A DNA stretch of 64,000 nucleotides from Alopecurus myosuroides (lineage: Eukaryota; Streptophyta; Magnoliopsida; Poales; Poaceae): positions 22,886,536 to 22,950,535 of the forward strand of contig CM054062.1 of NCBI GenBank assembly GCA_028641055.1. Reading direction: 5' to 3'. How positions within the stretch are numbered: the first letter of the stretch is position 1; each line of letters opens with the position of its first letter. Positions 59,274 through 64,000 of the stretch are shown piece after piece. The notes under the pieces are model-generated. The model was not told where the DNA came from. It made no database searches and saw only the letters and a list, made by a program, of their open reading frames with translations. A program made the translations under genes and the position numbers.

Positions 59274-60605
59274 CAGGGTATATTCCTTGTTTTCATTTTC
59301 TAGGCTTTTTGTGAGAGTTTGCTTTCATTTTACTTTTCTATAATAATCTCACATTCAACCATGCATCTTCTGAAAACATTATTGTAGCTTTCATTTTATT
59401 CATCTTATAAAATTTATTTATAATATTTACATTACAGTGTAATTTATCTTTTGTATGCTTGCTTGACCTACTAGGTTTTGAGCTTGGTAATACAATTAAC
59501 TTTTATAGCATGTATGAGATTGTTTCTAACCAACCGTGCATTGGAATCATAGATATTACGACTGTCAATAGAAAGTACTATAGTTATGTGGTCGGAGATG
59601 GGTGGGGGCAACATTGCAAAACATGGACATTTCAAGGTATATTCTTTGTTTAAGTATTTTCAAGGTATATTCTTTGTTTTCATTTTCTAGGCTTTTTGTC
59701 AGAGTTTGCTTTCATTTTACTTTTCTATAATAATCTCACAGTCAACCATTGATCTTCTGAAAACATTATTGTAGCTTCGAATAAACAATTACAATATTTT
59801 TAGATTTCCCTTTGTTTCTTTTTTTCTTTAATGGGCTAGCACATTTACGAAAATGTTGTCCCATCATCGGTATGGTCGATTTATGTGGGGTAAAGAATGA
59901 CCAAATCCAAGAGCATAGCCAGCCTTTGTAGAGCCATACCTTTATACACTAGTTTTCTCTTGTAATGGAAGAAATTGCATTGTGTGCTCTTTGCTTGACC
60001 GACTAGGTTTTCAGAATATATAATTTTTTTTATTCATCTTATATAATTTATTTATACTATTTACATTATAGTATAATTTATCTTTTGTATGCTTGCTTGA
60101 CCTACTAGGTTTTGAGCTTCATAATACAATTAACTTTTATAGCATGTATGAGATTGTTTCTAACCAAACGTGCATTCGAATCATAGATACTAGAAGAATA
60201 CCCCGCGCGTTGTTGCGGGAGCCTCTTTAGAAATCTCAATATATTGTTATAATTTTTTTATTAGAGATGGAATACATTATGTTTTCTAATTGAATAAAAA
60301 AATTAATTGATCATAGTATATCTATTTTAAATTATTAATATGAATAATTGGATAGTTTAATAAATAGATAATGTGTAGTTTGCATGTAGTAATTAATAAA
60401 ATTACTAGAGATGACATGGACAATCGATTGGCTAGGAGAATGGATGATGTGGATAGCTTGCATGTTGAGATAGAAAATTCATTAATGCATATTAGTGGGG
60501 TTTTTGCTTTATAAGAAGTATAGATTACGACTGTCAATAGAAAGTACTATAGTTATGTGGTCGGAGATGGGTGGGGGTAACATTGCAAAACATGGACATT
60601 TCAAT
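59274..60605 (+). repeat. AT-rich block with internal direct duplications
   Basis: A segment at 59277-59395 (GGTATATTC..TTTTCATTTTCTAGGC..) recurs at 59664-59780. A segment from TTTATTTATA at 59407 to CATTTCAA at about 59634 recurs at 60040-60603, interrupted by a Helitron in the second copy. It includes the short coding-like piece VGDGWGQHCKTW, which is too short to assign. Confidence 0.75.
60190..60524 (-). mobile_element. Non-autonomous Helitron, 335 bp
   Basis: On the minus strand it begins TCTATACTTC (60524). It ends with a hairpin CCCGCAACAACGCGCGGG, then GTATTCTT and CTAG (60190), inserted between A (60189) and T (60525) with no target duplication. The other copy of the host block at 59540-59560 (CATAGATATTACGACTG) shows the empty site exactly. 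These are the diagnostic Helitron features. Confidence 0.9.
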
Positions 60606-60925
60606 GTGTTTATAAAGAATATTATGTCAAAAATTCGAATAAGTTCTTGAACGACATGTTTTCTTGTAAATTGGCTTCTATTTTAAATGGGCAATCAAAA
60701 CAATATGGCTTGTTCAATTCGTGCATGAAAAATGAGCTACACACTACAAGAGAAGTGGGCATGGGGAGGCACTATTAGTTGCTCTTACATAGTTTTGGAG
60801 GCATTTTCAAAAAAAATCTAAAAAGTGTCACTATGTGTGGTTCCTCTACATGTTAAAGACACAACTAATATGTATTTACCTTTTATAAGACATTGTGTAT
60901 CCATAGGGTTTCAAATAGGAGAACC
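60606..60925. other. Unassigned AT-rich spacer
   Basis: No feature recognised; sequence left of the second Gypsy. Confidence 0.4.
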
Positions 60926-61354
60926 TGTGGACGCTCGACGATCGTCGGCTAGACAGGAGACACGATTTACCCAGTTTCGGGGCCCTCGTAGAGGTAAAAC
61001 CCTTACTCCTGCCTCTGTCGATCTATATTATCGAATAGATCGGTTACAATGGGGGATTTCTCAAGTCGAGAGTACGATCTCGAGCTCAAGGCTTGATGGT
61101 GCGGTATTGCTTGGTCCTCTCCCGGTGGCTCTCCGGGCCTTATATAGGTGGCCATGTCCCAAACCGTACCCGGGGAGGACTCGAACTCTAGACCTATGTA
61201 GGTTACAAGTTTCCTATCTTATCCCGCAAGGCATTGCGGGTGGGCTTCAACTGGGCCTTCTAGAGTACTCCAAAGGCTTCCCGTATTGGGCCTCGGTCTT
61301 GGGCCTAGGACCAGGTATCCTTATTCGCCGGGTCCAAGGTTCATCCCTTCGTCA
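60926..61354 (-). repeat. 3' LTR of the second Gypsy (~429 bp)
   Basis: The right edge is fixed by TGACGAAGGG on the minus strand next to the polypurine tract. The left edge near 60926 (TGTGGACGCTCG on the plus strand, CACA on minus) is less certain. It contains GACACGATTTACCCAGTTTCGGGG, typical of grass Tat LTRs, and a minus-strand TATA (CTATATAAG, 61147-61139). Confidence 0.65.
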
Positions 61355-61367
61355 GTATCCCCCGAGC
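61355..61367 (-). other. Polypurine tract of the second Gypsy
   Basis: GCTCGGGGGATAC on the minus strand directly abuts the LTR start. Confidence 0.6.
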
Positions 61368-62470
61368 GTTTGCTCGATTGGGATTTTTTCAGTCGAGTAG
61401 ACGCTCAGATTTTTCATCTTGCTTTCTTTCGGATGACTATTATAGTCGTTTTCCATTCGAAGGGTGTATACCCTATGTGATGAGTTTATTACTCGAGTAT
61501 CGAGTGATGAAAGTGCATGTGTTTTTGGCTATTTTTTGCAGAAGGATGTGGCACAGTAGCTTGGCTCTCCCGAAAGATCAGGGCAAATTAATTGCAACTA
61601 GGGCAAAAACAGTTCTGGCCTACACAGATTCGAGACCTACGACTCGAACCCGATGAGGTGATCACTGCGACTGGGCCGTAGAGGTCTTACCGAGTCGAAC
61701 TTAACCTATAGGGGTACCCGGCGCGTCCGCTAGGATTTTTCTTCGTGTTGTTGACACGGAATTTTACCGGAGGACGCTGCTTGAGTGCGATTCCAGGCCT
61801 TCAAGAGAGATCTTTTGGGTCTTACCTTCATATTCGAGAGAATATGGCATCCGGATGTGCCTAGTCGGTTGAACAATCCAGATTTGTGATGTGTAGACAT
61901 CGTGTGATGGAGTGGCAGGATCTGCGCACCCGCGACGTTTTAGGTCTGTGATTTCTCGAGTGAGAAAATCAAGCTATTTTGTCCATACGAAAGAATTATC
62001 ATGTCTGGAATCTTTACGCCCATACGAAAGAGTTTTCGTGTCTAGGGTCTTGTTTTACGTGAAAGAAATTTCACGTCATAATTTGTCCGTACGAAGTTAT
62101 TTCGTGTTTGGAGCTTTTGCGAATGAGATTCCGCATCCTGATCTGCTCATACGAAGTTTATTTCGTGTTTTGGGTCTTTTGTTCGAATAAATTTCCACTT
62201 TGATGATGTGCGCCATGACGTCACGGCGCACTTTATACTCCCGATGGGACGTGACGGAGCGATAGCAGAGGCGCTGGTCCACCTTGTCAGCTTTTTGACC
62301 GGAAACGAGACGTCGTTTCCGTTTTTTACGCGAACTGCGCGCAGTAATTGCGCACGATCCACTGTTGGGATCGTGGCACGAAACAGATTTCGTCGCCCTT
62401 TCGTTTCATCTTCACACGCGTCATCTGTGATGGATGCCACGTGGCTCGACGAACGGCTAGGATCGGGCGG
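61368..62470 (+). other. Gypsy 3' non-coding region upstream of the antisense gene
   Basis: Repeated TACGAAAGA/TTTCGTGT motifs (about 61985-62170): 'CATACGAAAGAATTATCATGTC', 'CATACGAAAGAGTTTTCGTGTC', 'GTACGAAGTTATTTCGTGTT', 'ATACGAAGTTTATTTCGTGTT'. They form four short inverted repeats, possibly regulatory. No gene. Confidence 0.6.
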
Positions 62471-62477
62471 CTCCGTG

Positions 62478-62483
62478 TATAAA
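62478..62483 (+). promoter_or_regulatory. TATA box of the plus-strand antisense gene
   Basis: GTGTATAAAGG, about 105 bp upstream of the ATG at 62582. Confidence 0.6.
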
Positions 62484-62581
62484 GGTGGCCCTTAGGTAAA
62501 CGGTGAAAATTTCCCGTCATTCTCTCCAGCCTTCTTCTTCCTCGTTCTTAGCTCTTTCTCTACAAGCTCGCACCAGCATCC

Positions 62582-63915
62582 ATGGCAGGAGGCATGAAGC
62601 GCAGTGCCGCCGTTTCTTCGTCGAGGGCGACGGAGGAAGTTCCCGCGCCGCCTGCTCCGCGCTCAGGCGACTGGCGCTCGCCCAACACAACGAACAAGAG
62701 CATCAAGGAGATGCAGAGAGAAGGGTTGCTGCCTCCAGAAGCCGACAAGCGGGTGCGCCTCGGCAAAAAGAGGAGGTACCCAATCCCCGCGCGAACGAAC
62801 GCGTGATCTTCGCGGATCACGTTTCGCGCGGGCTCTCCTTCCCCCTCCATCCTTTCCTCGTGGCGCTGCTGTATGTCTATGGCATACAGCTCCACGACTT
62901 GCCTCCAAACGCAGTGCAGCACATCTCGTGCTTCATTGTGCTTTGCGAGTGCTTCCTGGGCATTCGCCCTTATTGGGGCCTTTGGAAAGCCCTTTTCAAG
63001 GTGCGTGTCTTCCGCGAGAAATCGCGAGTAGAGACTGAGCTCGGGGAGCCGCTGCGCACCGGTGTCTTCGGGATCCAGGCGAAGTCGGATAGCGGCTATT
63101 TCCTGATGCACTTCATCGACTCCGCCCAAGGATGGAGAAAGAAATGGTTTTACATCATCGACAACAGCGCGGGTGGAGTCCACGAGTTCCATTCGTTCGT
63201 TGTTCTGAAGAGGCGGAAGTCCTGGACGCACAAACTTTCGGTTGAAGAAAACCGGATTGTCACCCCGCTACTCACCAAGGTGGCCGCTCTCCGTGACCAA
63301 ACCGAGGAGTTGCGCTGAATGGCCTGCACCTGGCGAGCGTATTCCTTAAACGCAGGATCCAGCCCTTGCAGGAGAGGCCCTCCACGATGTGGGAGTATCA
63401 GGGCGCTGAAGACCCCAGCCGCGTGAGCCGAGAAGAACTCTCGAATGTTGAATTCGAGAAGAAGATTGCGGCTATCACCAGCTTGAAAGTGGGCGAGGCC
63501 TTCTCCGACTTCCCAGTTGCGGCTTTTGAGGCATCAAGGCCTCCACCACCCGAAGTAAGTTCGATTTTTTCTTTATCTTCTGTCTCTTTCTGGCTCGAAA
63601 GTTTTTTTGTTGACTGAAATTCTTCTTTCTTTTCTTCTTCTGTCTTCTTTTTTGTAGAGTTTAGCGGTGGTCAACTGCTACCCGCCAGTCTCCGGTGAGG
63701 AGGTATCGGACTTGTTGGCGAGCAATCTGGATGCCCCAGCCGACACCAGCGTTGCCGAAGCCGATTCAAGTTCCGAGCACGATTCCTCGGATGACGCGGA
63801 AGAATCGGGTAGCGATCTCCGCCTCCGCAAACGCCGTCGATCGGAGAATGATGAAGCCACCTCCAAGGATAATTCCTTGGGTAAGGAGTCACCTGAAAGG
63901 AGCCTCTCATCGTGA
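62582..63915 (+). pseudogene. Antisense PF04195-like gene of the second Gypsy (frameshifted)
   Basis: ATG 62582. The first ~60 codons end in a 1-bp shift near 62765, beyond which the protein continues in the next frame with VIFADHVSRGLSFPLHPF, FIVLCECFLGIRPYW and WFYIIDNSAG. It parallels the gene at 48464 (VICFVEHVIRG.., FIVLCESYLCI..). A second 1-bp shift lies at 63313. Exon 1 ends at 63554 (GTAAGT). The next exon starts at 63658 (TTTGTAG acceptor) and is acidic/serine-rich with RLRKRRR, to a TGA at 63913. Similar position, direction and start distance from the LTR in two elements argue for a conserved antisense unit. Frame breaks make this copy inactive. Confidence 0.7.
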
Positions 63916-64000
63916 CTCCGCTAAGTGCGCGCGCCCCTTCTCCTTCCTTGCCAAAGATCCATACCGCCTGGAACGCGGATATGTTGAATGATGACGACGA
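63916..64000 (+). other. Rest of the antisense unit at the window edge
   Basis: 85 bp, no clear splice donor; the gene probably continues past the window. Confidence 0.4.

Larger units (their letters stand above)
60926..64000 (-). mobile_element. Second Tat/Retand-type Gypsy, 3' part, minus-oriented
   Basis: Read on the minus strand the window's right end holds the 3' region: LTR at about 60926-61354, a polypurine tract (61355-61367) and an antisense gene (62582 onward). The rest (pol, gag, 5' LTR) is to the right of the window. It mirrors the arrangement of the element at 36392-50096. Confidence 0.7.

Noticed and set aside
59459..59653. Short frame with VGDGWGQHCKTW, considered as a B3-type domain remnant
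   Set aside because: Only about 25 residues resemble anything and the piece lies inside repeat copies; not enough to assign.

Overview
This window is nuclear DNA of a grass. The density of nested LTR retrotransposons, the Stowaway MITEs ending in CTCCCTCCG, the LTRs opening TGATACGTCTCC and the GC-rich first exons all suggest a large-genome Pooideae species (wheat, barley, oat or ryegrass relatives). The exact species cannot be read from the sequence. I found no bacterial, organellar or viral segment. Only two host genes look intact: a U11/U12 snRNP 25 kDa gene (SNRNP25-like, + strand, 11977-15087, four exons, 174 aa) and an LRR receptor-like pseudokinase (- strand, 57775-53798, seven exons, 755 aa). 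In both, every exon junction keeps the reading frame.

Layout. 1-6075: the 5' part of a minus-strand Copia element of SIRE/Maximus type, with pol open to the window edge, a broken gag, a PBS and a full 5' LTR. 6076-10563: pieces of TGATACG-type LTR elements and a short Gypsy reverse-transcriptase relic. 11977-15087: the SNRNP25-like gene, followed to about 18.1 kb by a decayed tandem copy of its 3' half and several MITEs. 18598-18915: a minus-strand WOX fragment that has the WUS box and the C-terminal repression motif but no homeodomain. 19714-21016: a non-autonomous CACTA element. 21.9-22.1 kb: scraps of a DAD1-like lipase gene.

About 23.4-53.76 kb is one large nest. A LINE (ORF1 with zinc knuckle, ORF2 with endonuclease, RT and zf-RVT) ends 33 bp past the stop codon of the LRR gene. 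It was hit twice. A LARD-like element with 4.4 kb LTRs and only 499 bp between them lies at 23524-32868 (TSD CCCCC). A 13.7 kb Gypsy element of the Tat/Retand group lies at 36392-50096 (TSD AATCT). The Gypsy carries, downstream of pol and on the opposite strand, a multi-exon gene with its own TATA box and a PF04195-like product. It also contains a scrambled patch made of pieces of the same LINE and of a LARD relative.

53798-57775 is the LRR pseudokinase. 59.27-60.6 kb is an AT-rich duplicated block. One copy of it has a 335 bp Helitron, and the other copy preserves the empty insertion site. From about 60.9 kb to the end lies a second, minus-oriented Tat-type Gypsy: 3' LTR, polypurine tract, then a plus-strand version of the same antisense gene. 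The repeated occurrence of this spliced antisense gene in two different Gypsy elements is the most interesting system in the window.
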